From Planctopirus ephydatiae (GTDB lineage: Bacteria > Planctomycetota > Planctomycetia > Planctomycetales > Planctomycetaceae), in contig NZ_CP036299.1 in NCBI RefSeq assembly GCF_007752345.1, positions 4,684,001 through 4,748,000 of the forward strand: a stretch of DNA of 64,000 nt, in the 5' to 3' direction. Both the position numbers and the translations under genes were made by a program. How positions within the stretch are numbered: the stretch's first letter is position 1; every line of letters begins with the position of its first letter. Positions 46,410 to 54,418 of this stretch are shown here, in pieces. The notes below the pieces were generated by a model. That model was given only the letters and a program-made list of their open reading frames with translations, was not told where the DNA came from and searched no databases.

Positions 46410-47741
46410 ATGGATCTTCATCCTTTGCCCAATCACCAGAATTCTCGCAGCCAACCATCTGCTGGTGCGGAGTATCAACTTCCACGCATGGCAAGGCTGA
46501 AACAGCAGTTTCAAAGGCCGCAAGAACGAAATCTTCGTCAGGCAGTCTTTCGTGAACTTGCGGCTCTGCACCTGGAAAAAAAGATCGCTCCCGGCCAGAC
46601 AGTGGCGATCACAGCGGGCAGCCGAGGGATCTCGGGCATTGATGTCATCATTAAAGGAGTCGTCGAATTCATTCAAAGCTTGGACGGGATCCCATTCATC
46701 GTACCGGCCATGGGGAGCCATGGCGGTGCCACCGCTGAAGGACAACTCGCAGTTCTCGCGGGCTATGGGATCACCCCTGCGACAATGGGGTGTGAGATTC
46801 GATCTTCCATGGCCACGACCATTGTGGGAGAGACAGCAGCAGGGATCCCCATCCATGTCGATCAGCACGCACTGGCCGCTGATCATGTACTGGTTGTGAA
46901 TCGCATCAAGCCTCACACGGGATTTGTGGGAGAAATTGAATCGGGCCTGCACAAGATGCTGCTGATTGGCCTGGGCAAACATCTGGGGGCGACGGTCTAT
47001 CATCAGGCGATTGTCCGTTCGAGCTTCCGCAAAATCTGGCAGGAAGTGGCTCCCGTTGTCATTTCCAAAGCCAGAGTCGTGGCAGGCTTAGGGATTGTCG
47101 AGAATGCCTTCGATGAAACGGCCCTCATCGCTGGTGTTCTGGTCGACGAGTTTGCCGAAAAAGAAGCGGAACTGTTGAAACTGGCCAAAGCCTACCTTCC
47201 CCGATTGCCTTTCAGAGAGATCGACCTGCTGATTGTCGACCAGATCGGAAAAAACATCAGTGGAACAGGCATGGATACGAACATTGTGGGCCGCAAGTAC
47301 AACGATCATGCGGCTACTCCTCAAGACGATGTGTCGATCCGCAGAATCTTTGTGCGTGGATTAACCGCAGCCACGCATGGCAACGCGACGGGAATTGGCA
47401 TTGCCGAATTCACCAATCATCGCACCGTCGCGAGCATCGACCGGGAGATCACCCAGATCAATTGTGTAACGGCCAGCCACCCCACCGGGGCCATGATCCC
47501 TGCCTCGTATGAAACCGACCGACAGGCCATTCAGGAAGCACTGAAAACGATTGGCTGGGTGCCACCTCATCAGGCGAAAGTCATTCAGATCCGGGATACT
47601 TTGCATCTGGGAGAGTTATTAGTGAGCGAAGCCTTTGCCCCGGAGCTGGCCAAGCATGATCAAATTCAACAAGTGACTGATTGGGAAGAGATGGAGTTTG
47701 ATCAGGACGATAATCTGCGTGATCTTCTGCCGGGCGAGTGA
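46410..47741 (+). CDS. LarA-like (DUF2088) nickel-dependent lactate racemase family protein
   Basis: 443 residues of the lactate racemase superfamily. Visible motifs are VAITAGSRGISG (~75-86), PAMGSHGGATAEGQ (~105) and RIKPHTGFVGEIESGLHKML (~165-185), which hold the His and Lys positions that carry the nickel-pincer cofactor in LarA. The C-terminal half has KNISGTGMDTNIVGRK and HGNATGIGIAEF. It may racemise a 2-hydroxyacid or act on another substrate, as LarA paralogues do. No larB, larC or larE lies nearby to make the cofactor. The start is uncertain: TTG 46329, ATG 46356 and ATG 46410 all have weak ribosome sites. The HD gene follows 51 bases later. Confidence 0.85.
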   Translation: MDLHPLPNHQNSRSQPSAGAEYQLPRMARLKQQFQRPQERNLRQAVFRELAALHLEKKIAPGQTVAITAGSRGISGIDVIIKGVVEFIQSLDGIPFIVPAMGSHGGATAEGQLAVLAGYGITPATMGCEIRSSMATTIVGETAAGIPIHVDQHALAADHVLVVNRIKPHTGFVGEIESGLHKMLLIGLGKHLGATVYHQAIVRSSFRKIWQEVAPVVISKARVVAGLGIVENAFDETALIAGVLVDEFAEKEAELLKLAKAYLPRLPFREIDLLIVDQIGKNISGTGMDTNIVGRKYNDHAATPQDDVSIRRIFVRGLTAATHGNATGIGIAEFTNHRTVASIDREITQINCVTASHPTGAMIPASYETDRQAIQEALKTIGWVPPHQAKVIQIRDTLHLGELLVSEAFAPELAKHDQIQQVTDWEEMEFDQDDNLRDLLPGE

Positions 47742-47792
47742 GAACAGACCGTCAACCGTTAAAAATTACAGCCACTGGATTCTTGAGCAGCC

Positions 47793-48470
47793 ATGAAGAC
47801 CGAAACCCTGCCAGACCCACAGCATGTCATCGAACAGATCGCACACAAAGTTCGACAACTGCTCGAACATGACGCGAGTGGTCATGACTGGTGGCATATC
47901 GAACGGGTGCGCCACGTTGCCTTGCAGTTGGCACAAAAGGAAGGTGCCGATGCATTTGTCGTCGAACTCGCTGCCCTGCTGCACGATATTGGAGACTGGA
48001 AGAACCAGACCGATGGACAGGATCGCGGAGCAGAACTTTCACGCATATGGCTGGAAGAATTCGGGCTCTCGCCAGAGACCATTCAACATGTCGCCGACAT
48101 CGTTGAAGGGATCTCATTCAAAGGAGCCGGTGTCGCTACAGAAATGCCGACGCTGGAAGGAAAGTGCGTGCAGGACGCTGATCGACTCGATGCCATTGGA
48201 GCCATCGGCATTGGTCGAGCCTTTGCCTTCGGCGGATCACGCGGCCGGCCCATGTACGATCCCGAAGTCAAACCAGAACTGCACCAGTCATTTGAAGACT
48301 ACAAACGAAAAAGCGGTGCCACGCTCAATCATTTCACAGAGAAGCTGCTGCTCCTCAAAGTGCGCATGCAGACTCCCAGCGGACGAGTTTGGGCCGAACA
48401 ACGGCATCAATTCACCGAAGAGTTTTACAATCGCTTCCTCGCCGAATGGGATGCTCGCGACATGGCCTGA
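47793..48470 (+). CDS. HD-domain phosphohydrolase (YedJ-like)
   Basis: 225 residues with the HD metal site: HDWWHIERVRHVAL (~31), then the paired LLHDIGDWK (~66), and the late Asp in QDADRLDAIGAIGIGRAF (~128). This is the pattern of YedJ-type cytoplasmic phosphohydrolases, whose substrates are mostly unknown nucleotides. Length is that of the family. ATG 47793 has weak TTGAG upstream. It probably shares a transcript with the LarA-like gene. The hairpin at 48482-48505 follows the stop by 11 bases and may end both this and the anti-sigma transcript. Confidence 0.92.
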   Translation: MKTETLPDPQHVIEQIAHKVRQLLEHDASGHDWWHIERVRHVALQLAQKEGADAFVVELAALLHDIGDWKNQTDGQDRGAELSRIWLEEFGLSPETIQHVADIVEGISFKGAGVATEMPTLEGKCVQDADRLDAIGAIGIGRAFAFGGSRGRPMYDPEVKPELHQSFEDYKRKSGATLNHFTEKLLLLKVRMQTPSGRVWAEQRHQFTEEFYNRFLAEWDARDMA

Positions 48471-48481
48471 GACGAAAAAAA

Positions 48482-48505
48482 GCGGGCGAACCGAAGTTCG
48501 CCCGC
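48482..48505. terminator. Bidirectional hairpin terminator between HD and anti-sigma genes
   Basis: GCGGGCGAAC (48482-48491) pairs perfectly with GTTCGCCCGC (48496-48505) around a four-base CGAA loop. The plus-strand side is preceded by GAAAAAAA, which forms a U-run on the minus strand. It therefore best fits the end of the minus-strand anti-sigma transcript, and it can also stop the HD transcript. Confidence 0.85.
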
Positions 48506-48601
48506 CTCTCCGTTGGTCGGTCACGCACCGACATTTCATCAATTCGTATTCATGACTGACCTATGGCCAGAATCCGTCATCAACAATTCCAAGCAGATGA
48601 A

Positions 48602-49366
48602 CTATTGGGTTCTTCTCTTAGGTTTAGGTGCAGTTTCCACGTCAGCTTCCTGAGGGAACTCGGGCATGACAGGTGGTGTCGTCCATTGCTGCTCCAGACT
48701 TACAGGCACGAGAGCTGAACGCTGAAAATCGCGTGACTGGTTCAAAAAGCGTGGATCGTTAAACAGATTTCTCGTCGCCACGCGATTGCCCGAAGCGTCA
48801 CCATCCGGAACAATAAGTGGATTCGTCAGACTGGCCGCAATAAGCACCGAAGCTGCCATAACGGCAATTGTCGGATACCAGCCAGCCGAAGACGTTTTGC
48901 GATGTGAAGGACGCCCATGACCCGCCCCCTGAGCTGCGGGCATCACTGCTGGCATCATGGCATCAACGCCCGATGTCAGCCCGGCGGCCTGCTTCATCTC
49001 AGCCCACGATTTGAACGGAATGGTCTGCTCCGTTCGATCCGGGAGATGTTCTGCTAACAACTGGAGTGTGACAGGAATGCCATGGCCAGCCACGGGTAAT
49101 GGCGGCTTGGAATCATCACTGCGAAATCGTTCCCGCTGAGAACTCGAGAGATCACTCAACCGGCACTCCAAAGCCACGGCATGCAAGGCCTGCATCGCAG
49201 TGGTCAACTCGGCCTCAAATTTCTGGCACGTGGTACAACTCAGCAGATGTAATCGAGCTGCTGGCGAGACACGGGAAGCTAGAGCAGCCTCCGATTCCGT
49301 CGCGACGTCATCACTGGCATCTGCAGCGAGTGCCAGCTCATGTCGAAATTGTTTACAGTCCATCAT
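48602..49366 (-). CDS. Probable anti-sigma factor with zinc-finger-like motif
   Basis: 254 residues. The cytoplasmic N-terminus has RLHLLSCTTCQKFEAELT (~38-55), the His-x3-Cys-x2-Cys pattern of zinc anti-sigma domains that clamp ECF sigma factors. One membrane segment follows (~168-185, PTIAVMAASVLIAASL), then an exported Pro-rich tail ending in PKPKRRTQ. The tail may sense an envelope signal. It lies 69 bases downstream of the ECF sigma gene on the same strand, the usual pair arrangement. A start at either Met of MMDC is possible. A hairpin terminator lies after it. Confidence 0.82.
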   Translation of the reverse strand: MMDCKQFRHELALAADASDDVATESEAALASRVSPAARLHLLSCTTCQKFEAELTTAMQALHAVALECRLSDLSSSQRERFRSDDSKPPLPVAGHGIPVTLQLLAEHLPDRTEQTIPFKSWAEMKQAAGLTSGVDAMMPAVMPAAQGAGHGRPSHRKTSSAGWYPTIAVMAASVLIAASLTNPLIVPDGDASGNRVATRNLFNDPRFLNQSRDFQRSALVPVSLEQQWTTPPVMPEFPQEADVETAPKPKRRTQ

Positions 49367-49435
49367 TTCACCTGAATCAATCGATAAGCCTGGCTGCTAT
49401 CAAGCTTGCAGCTGCACAGGCGCGGGCAGCGAATG

Positions 49436-50110
49436 TCATTCCACTCCTGCTTCCGAAGAAACTGCCGTACCATCATCAGCAAAGCCGGGCAAAGTCGTAC
49501 CTGCCAAAGAGCTTCGCTTGGCCCATAAGATACTGAATCGCTGCCGGGCCTCAGACAGCCGCCAGCGAATCGTCGCTTCGGTTCGTCCAAGGACAGCTGC
49601 AATTTCGGATGTTGAAAAATTTTCCAGATCTCGCAGGACGAGGACTGTACGATACTTTTCTGGAATCTGCTCCAGCACAGTCTGCACTTCCTGCTGCAAA
49701 TCGAGCTTCACCCGAGGATCGGCCATTTCGGGATCAGGAGACTTCTCCTGGCCGGTCTGGCTGAAGAGCGACCACCAGATGCGGCGTTTTTTCTGCCGCA
49801 AATGGTCGAGCGTCAGGTTCACTCCAATCTGGAAGAGCCATGGCCCAAACCGCCGCGAGGGGTCAAACTGAGAGAGCCGCACAAAGGCTCGCAGGAAAGT
49901 TTCCTGCGTCAGATCGGCGACAGTTTCGTCATCCGAAACAAAGCGGCCAATGACCCGCTGTACCCGCCGCTGGTAGCGATGCACCAGTTCGGCGAAAGCG
50001 TCCTCGTTGCCACTGCGTGCAGACTCTACCAGTCGAGCTTCACAGCCGCTGGAATCGAAGTCGTCACTCGTGTCTTGCGGAACGTCAATCCGCGGCATGG
50101 TTGGGCTCAT
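49436..50110 (-). CDS. ECF-family RNA polymerase sigma factor
   Basis: 224 residues. Region 2 is NEDAFAELVHRYQRRVQRVI, then the core-binding TQETFLRAFVRLSQFD with PWLFQIGVNLTLDHLRQKK. Region 4 is EKYRTVLVLRDLENFSTSEI, then GRTEATIRWRLSEARQRF, the helix-turn-helix that reads the -35 element. The ~35-residue acidic N-terminus and the Gly/Ala tail are extra. ATG 50110 is preferred to 50116 because GAGAGGA lies six bases before it but overlaps too closely with the other. The downstream anti-sigma gene suggests envelope-signal control. Its target promoters are not known. Confidence 0.92.
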   Translation of the reverse strand: MSPTMPRIDVPQDTSDDFDSSGCEARLVESARSGNEDAFAELVHRYQRRVQRVIGRFVSDDETVADLTQETFLRAFVRLSQFDPSRRFGPWLFQIGVNLTLDHLRQKKRRIWWSLFSQTGQEKSPDPEMADPRVKLDLQQEVQTVLEQIPEKYRTVLVLRDLENFSTSEIAAVLGRTEATIRWRLSEARQRFSILWAKRSSLAGTTLPGFADDGTAVSSEAGVE

Positions 50111-50652
50111 GGGCATTCCTCTCGTACAGCAGATTACGAAAAGGATTGCCAGAATGTGGGAAAGAACCGCTCAAGAATTTTCTATTGTGGCAACTTCATC
50201 GATCGTTAATACCAGAAAAAGCCTGTTGAGAACCACCAGCTTGTACATAACACGCTGCCGAATCATCACTTAGGCTTAATCCCTGACTCAACGCCTGGAA
50301 GATGCCTGCACCTGTTACGTTGGCCGAAGCCAGTTCCTTTATGATTGCATTTGTCGCGCGAAAGTTCACGCAAAATCTGGCAAATGCTGCATTGGGGAAA
50401 GGGTGACGTTAGTCGTTTGAATCGATTTCTGGCGGGCTGGCCATCAAGCCAGAGCGTCAGTTTTACGAAAATTCTCACGAGGGGTGGAAAGACTGGTGCT
50501 TGACGGAAGACCAATTGCCACCACACGATAGGCGACGCTTAAGCCATCGGGAAAGGGTTGTTGGATCGACCTCAATTCCATTAACACTCAGCCTTCAATT
50601 CCCCATCTGAAGCACGGTACGCACCACCGCAGACCTCTCTGGAGATCAATTC
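50111..50652. other. Control region between the sigma gene and the aldose epimerase
   Basis: About 540 bases without a credible gene. Short frames in both directions (for example 50266-50526 minus) look random. It should hold the divergent promoters, perhaps including one used by the ECF factor itself, but I cannot point to a specific -35/-10 pair. GGAG just before 50653 is the epimerase ribosome site. Confidence 0.45.
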
Positions 50653-51957
50653 ATGGATCGACAACACACGTTTCTTCACTCTCGAGATCGCCACAATTCT
50701 GCCTCATCCGACGGCCATCGTCGCACATCGTTTCCAGATAGATTATGGATCACTGGTTTTGGCCTGGGCTGCCTCACCTTGACCACCCTGCTGGGTTGCC
50801 CTGGGCAACCTCTGAAAACAACTCCCACCGACCCCACGAAGTCGGTCACAACATCCACCACTGCTGACCCGGCTGAAGCCGCCGCCATGAAAGGCCAACC
50901 GATGCTGACTGTGCAATCCGAGCCTTACGGAACAACACCAGAAGGAGCTGCGATTACGCAGTACACCCTCCAGAACGAATCCGGAATGAAAGTCTCGCTG
51001 ATTAATCTGGGGGCCACAGTCACCTCCGTCGAAGTGCCGGATCGTGAAGGCAAACTGGCCAACGTGACGCTGCATTTTCCCGACCTGGACGGCTACCTCA
51101 AAAATGGCCCTTATTTTGGAGGAATCTGCGGCAGGTTCGCCAATCGAATCGCCAATGCCCGTTTTTCGCTTGAAGGAAACGAGTACAACCTCTTCAAGAA
51201 CAATGGCGAACACACACTTCACGGCGGCAAAACTGGCTTTAACAAGCTGGTCTGGAAGGCTGATCCATTCGAAACCCCAGGCTCTGCCGGTGTCACCTTT
51301 GAGCTGGTGAGCCCCGATGGAGATGAAGGATATCCCGGTCAGTTGACTGTGCGAGTCTCTTATGCACTCACCAGTAAGAACGAACTTGCCATCAGCTACG
51401 AAGCGACCACGGATAAAGCTACCGTTCTGAATCTGACCAATCACTGTTACTGGAATCTGGCAGGAGCTGGAAATGGCACAGTTCTGGGCGAAATCCTCGA
51501 ATTGAAATGCGACAAATACCTCCCTGTCGATGAAGGAGGGATTCCGACGGGAGAACTGGCTGCTGTCGCCGGGACAGCGATGGATTTCTCCAAGCCCCAC
51601 GCCATTGGCGATGCGATTGCCCAGACGGTAAATGGCCATGGTGGATACGACCACTGTTATGTAGTCAATGGGACTCCCGGCGAATTGCGTCCTGCCGCTA
51701 AAGTCATTGATCCTTCTTCAGGCCGGGGGATGGAAATTCTGACGACCGAACCAGGGATCCAGTTCTACACGGGGAACTTCCTGAATGGCACTGCCGAGAA
51801 TGGGAACGCCGTCCAGCATGGTGCCTTCTGCCTCGAAGCACAGCACTTTCCCGATTCACCGAATCGTCCAGAGTTCCCCACGACGACACTCAAGCCAGGC
51901 GAAACCTACAAGCAGACGACCGTTCATCGCTTCTTTGTCGAACCTGCGGCCAAGTAG
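50653..51957 (+). CDS. galM: Lipoprotein aldose 1-epimerase (mutarotase)
   Basis: 434 residues, longer than usual (about 340) because of an N-terminal export region. A lipobox LTTLLGC (~42-48) after a hydrophobic run suggests a lipid anchor, followed by a Thr/Pro linker. The GalM domain (~85-430) has GGICGRFANRIANARF, HTLHGGKTGFNKLVW, the catalytic His in NLTNHCYWNLAG and the catalytic Glu in CLEAQHFPDSPN. It interconverts alpha and beta anomers of aldoses, here outside the cytoplasm, perhaps to feed a sugar importer. GGAG lies before ATG 50653. A hairpin terminator follows. No sugar operon is adjacent. Confidence 0.93.
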   Translation: MDRQHTFLHSRDRHNSASSDGHRRTSFPDRLWITGFGLGCLTLTTLLGCPGQPLKTTPTDPTKSVTTSTTADPAEAAAMKGQPMLTVQSEPYGTTPEGAAITQYTLQNESGMKVSLINLGATVTSVEVPDREGKLANVTLHFPDLDGYLKNGPYFGGICGRFANRIANARFSLEGNEYNLFKNNGEHTLHGGKTGFNKLVWKADPFETPGSAGVTFELVSPDGDEGYPGQLTVRVSYALTSKNELAISYEATTDKATVLNLTNHCYWNLAGAGNGTVLGEILELKCDKYLPVDEGGIPTGELAAVAGTAMDFSKPHAIGDAIAQTVNGHGGYDHCYVVNGTPGELRPAAKVIDPSSGRGMEILTTEPGIQFYTGNFLNGTAENGNAVQHGAFCLEAQHFPDSPNRPEFPTTTLKPGETYKQTTVHRFFVEPAAK

Positions 51958-51994
51958 TCGATTGGCAGCGGTTATATCAATTTAAAGGATTCAG

Positions 51995-52035
51995 GCCGCT
52001 GGATGGGAACGAAACCACTCCAGCGGCTCTTTGAT
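51995..52035 (+). terminator. Hairpin terminator after the aldose 1-epimerase
   Basis: GCCGCTGGA (51995-52003) pairs perfectly with TCCAGCGGC (52019-52027), followed by TCTTTGATTT. It lies 37 bases after the stop. Confidence 0.8.
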
Positions 52036-52083
52036 TTCCAGTGAGAGACATCCCAGAGATGAATGGCAAGTTGACGGTCAGTT

Positions 52084-52107
52084 AAGCATGCTTGCCCGGA
52101 GCATGCC
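52084..52107. repeat. REP-like intergenic palindrome, copy 5
   Basis: AAGCATGCTTGCCCGGAGCATGCC carries the arm GCATGCTTGC and a shortened right arm GGAGCATGCC. It lies between two hairpin terminators of convergent genes. Confidence 0.6.
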
Positions 52108-52139
52108 ATGGATCGTGGTTTGAGCAAACCTCAAAAAAA

Positions 52140-52171
52140 GCACTCCGCAATTCGATGAGAATGCGGAGTGC
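52140..52171 (-). terminator. Hairpin terminator of the coiled-coil gene
   Basis: GCACTCCGCA (52140-52149) pairs perfectly with TGCGGAGTGC (52162-52171). On the minus strand the hairpin comes 38 bases after the stop and is followed by TTTTTTTGAGG. Confidence 0.85.
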
Positions 52172-52208
52172 CTGAGATCGATCATTTGTTTCAGACCATC
52201 AGTTGAAC

Positions 52209-53726
52209 TTATGGCTTACTGCCAAAAGCACCGCTCGTCTGGCCTGTGGATGTTCGAGGTGGCAGACGACGTTCGCCCTGGAAAGCACTCGATGTGTTCC
52301 CTGTGGATGAACGCTCACCCAAAGGATCTGCCGTCGAAGCACTGGCTGCTCCAGCTTTCAGCGTGTAAGGACGGTCATCGCCCGGAGTGAAGAGACGTCG
52401 TTTTGGCTTGTAGCCCACATAGGCGATGAAGTCACTCAACGAGACAATTCGCACACCGTAAGTACGGGCTTCATTACGCATATCTTTGAGATGCTCGGCA
52501 ATCTTTTCGAAGCGGGCCCGTTCATCGTCGGCACTGGCACTGGCCACATCCGGGATGTCACCAATCACAAGAAACTTGATTTTCTCAGTGATGGGACCAC
52601 CTGTCCGTTCGCCGTTGTCATCAACTTCCGCAGCAATGGAAGCTCCGACAGACGTCAGCACTTCTCTCAGCAGATCGCGATCGTTGCGCTTGTCGTTATC
52701 GATGTCGATCCCGCCGATAAAGGCAAACGCTTCAGGGCGACCAGGACTCCAGATAGGAGTGTAAATCAGATCGCCAGGAGCAATCGGCCGGTAGAGGTCT
52801 TCATCGATGATACGAGCTTCGGCAAGTTGTGGCCCCACGATACGGGTCACTTCAATTTTGCCCTTCACGTCTTCCTTGCCGCGACCGACACCGTAGTTGT
52901 CTTTGCTATAGACACTGAATGTGGTGCGAACCTTGAGCAGATCAGTCTCACCAAGGTTGATCCAGACGAGTCGGGTGTTGTTATCCACGCGGGTGATTTT
53001 GCCATCGGGAATTTCGAAGCTGATCTGCGTCACCTTATCGACTTCATCAGCCAGATTGCGATTGATGATATTCAGGTTGCGAATCTGGTTATCGCGTTTG
53101 GTGAGATCGCGAGCCGCCTGATCCTTGACGGTATCCATCTCAACCTGAATCTGGTTGTAGTCATTTCGCAGACGGTTGATCTCGTTATTCTTGGCGTTGA
53201 CGGTCTCTGCAACTTCGTCAATTTTGTTGCGCAATTGAGTCTCAGCCACTAGCCGCTTTTGATCGTTCTGATCGGATCGATCCTGATAAGCCTTCTGCAG
53301 GGCCAGAAGATCAGCCTGCAGCTTATTCAGGTTCGCTGTAATCTGATCACGATCAGCGGCCGTCGTATCGAGCTCTTGCCTCAATTTTTGTAAAGTCGCG
53401 AGGAATGTGGGCTGGGCGAGTGATCCTCCCAGATTCCGCATTTCTTCGCGCATCTTGCCGGCGACCGTCTGCGGATTGTTCGGATTCGCCGGATCAACCA
53501 CTTCGGCCAGATCGAGCCCCACCAGTTTCTTCAGCTCAATCAGGTCGTTTTCGACCTTTTTGAAAGCCGTATCAGACTGCCTGGCTTTCGTTTCTGCAGC
53601 AGCAGTTTTTGCCTGATCCGTCGACCAGTTGCTGTGAAACATGTAGGTCGTCACTCCCAGAATGATGCTGAGCATCACAAAGAAAATGAGCGAACCAACC
53701 ACTGCCGGGGATTGCTTTTCAGCCAT
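52209..53726 (-). CDS. Membrane-anchored coiled-coil protein with a BRCT-like C-terminal region
   Basis: 505 residues. One N-terminal membrane segment (~9-29, VVGSLIFFVMLSIILGVTTYM) is followed by a long coiled coil (~35-240) rich in Lys, Glu, Gln and Asn (QKLRQELDTTAADRDQITAN, ETVNAKNNEINRLRNDYNQI). A beta region follows (VWINLGETDLLKVRTTFSVY). Near 380-455 comes KIKFLVIGDIPDV, then GVRIVSLSDFIAYVGYKPKR, resembling a BRCT fold. The tail is Ser/Thr-rich. The function is unknown. ATG 53726 has GGAG upstream; the longer frame to 53846 lacks support. It is divergent from polA. Confidence 0.8.
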   Translation of the reverse strand: MAEKQSPAVVGSLIFFVMLSIILGVTTYMFHSNWSTDQAKTAAAETKARQSDTAFKKVENDLIELKKLVGLDLAEVVDPANPNNPQTVAGKMREEMRNLGGSLAQPTFLATLQKLRQELDTTAADRDQITANLNKLQADLLALQKAYQDRSDQNDQKRLVAETQLRNKIDEVAETVNAKNNEINRLRNDYNQIQVEMDTVKDQAARDLTKRDNQIRNLNIINRNLADEVDKVTQISFEIPDGKITRVDNNTRLVWINLGETDLLKVRTTFSVYSKDNYGVGRGKEDVKGKIEVTRIVGPQLAEARIIDEDLYRPIAPGDLIYTPIWSPGRPEAFAFIGGIDIDNDKRNDRDLLREVLTSVGASIAAEVDDNGERTGGPITEKIKFLVIGDIPDVASASADDERARFEKIAEHLKDMRNEARTYGVRIVSLSDFIAYVGYKPKRRLFTPGDDRPYTLKAGAASASTADPLGERSSTGNTSSAFQGERRLPPRTSTGQTSGAFGSKP

Positions 53727-54418
53727 GCTGTTCTCCACCTCGAAATCGACGCCATTCCGTGGCGAATACGCGACTGTTGCTCCCGCAAACAGCAGGCAGA
53801 CCGGAATCAACCACCATGAGCGATCACTCGAACAAGAGTTACGCACCCATCGTGACGATTGCCGGAATGTTTTACCTGTTTACACCAGTCTAATAGGCCA
53901 CCGAGTCGAGTCAAGGCGTTACTGCAAAAACGGTTATAACGATTCTGCAGCCTGGTTAAACGATGAGCACAATCCTGTATTTCCTACTCGTGACTGGCTG
54001 CTGCCAAATGACGAACAGGCCGCACTGAATTGTGCAGACTCTCCCCTGCGACTATCGACCACAAACAATCCCTGATTTGGTCTGATTTCTTTGGGACGAC
54101 CAGCTTTTGATAAACTCTTGCAGAGGCTGTCGGTTGTATCGTCGGCAAGGCATCGAACCGCAACTTTGCTCAAATCATTGGGGCTCTCATCCACGAACCT
54201 GCTGTGGGCTGGGCATGGTTGTCACCGCGAAGACAAAAGATCAGTGTATCTGACCTGATCCTGTTTCCCGTGCTCGTGGCCCTGTGTCTGAAATGTCAGG
54301 CTCCCTGAGTTGGCATGATGAGATTTCATGGCGAGATCTCACGGCATCGCTCATGACCCGAATCTGCCACCAGCCAATTTTTGATCCTCGAATGATCCTC
54401 CTGCCAAAGAACCTCTTC
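53727..54418. other. Region between the coiled-coil gene and polA
   Basis: About 690 bases. A GTG-initiated extension of polA is open from 54284, so the last 135 bases may be coding. The remainder has no credible gene; an 86-codon minus-strand frame (53934-54194) is rejected on composition. Divergent promoters should lie here. Confidence 0.4.

Noticed and set aside
50743-51654. 303-codon minus-strand frame antisense to the aldose epimerase
   Set aside because: The plus strand has clear GalM catalytic motifs; the antisense frame has none.
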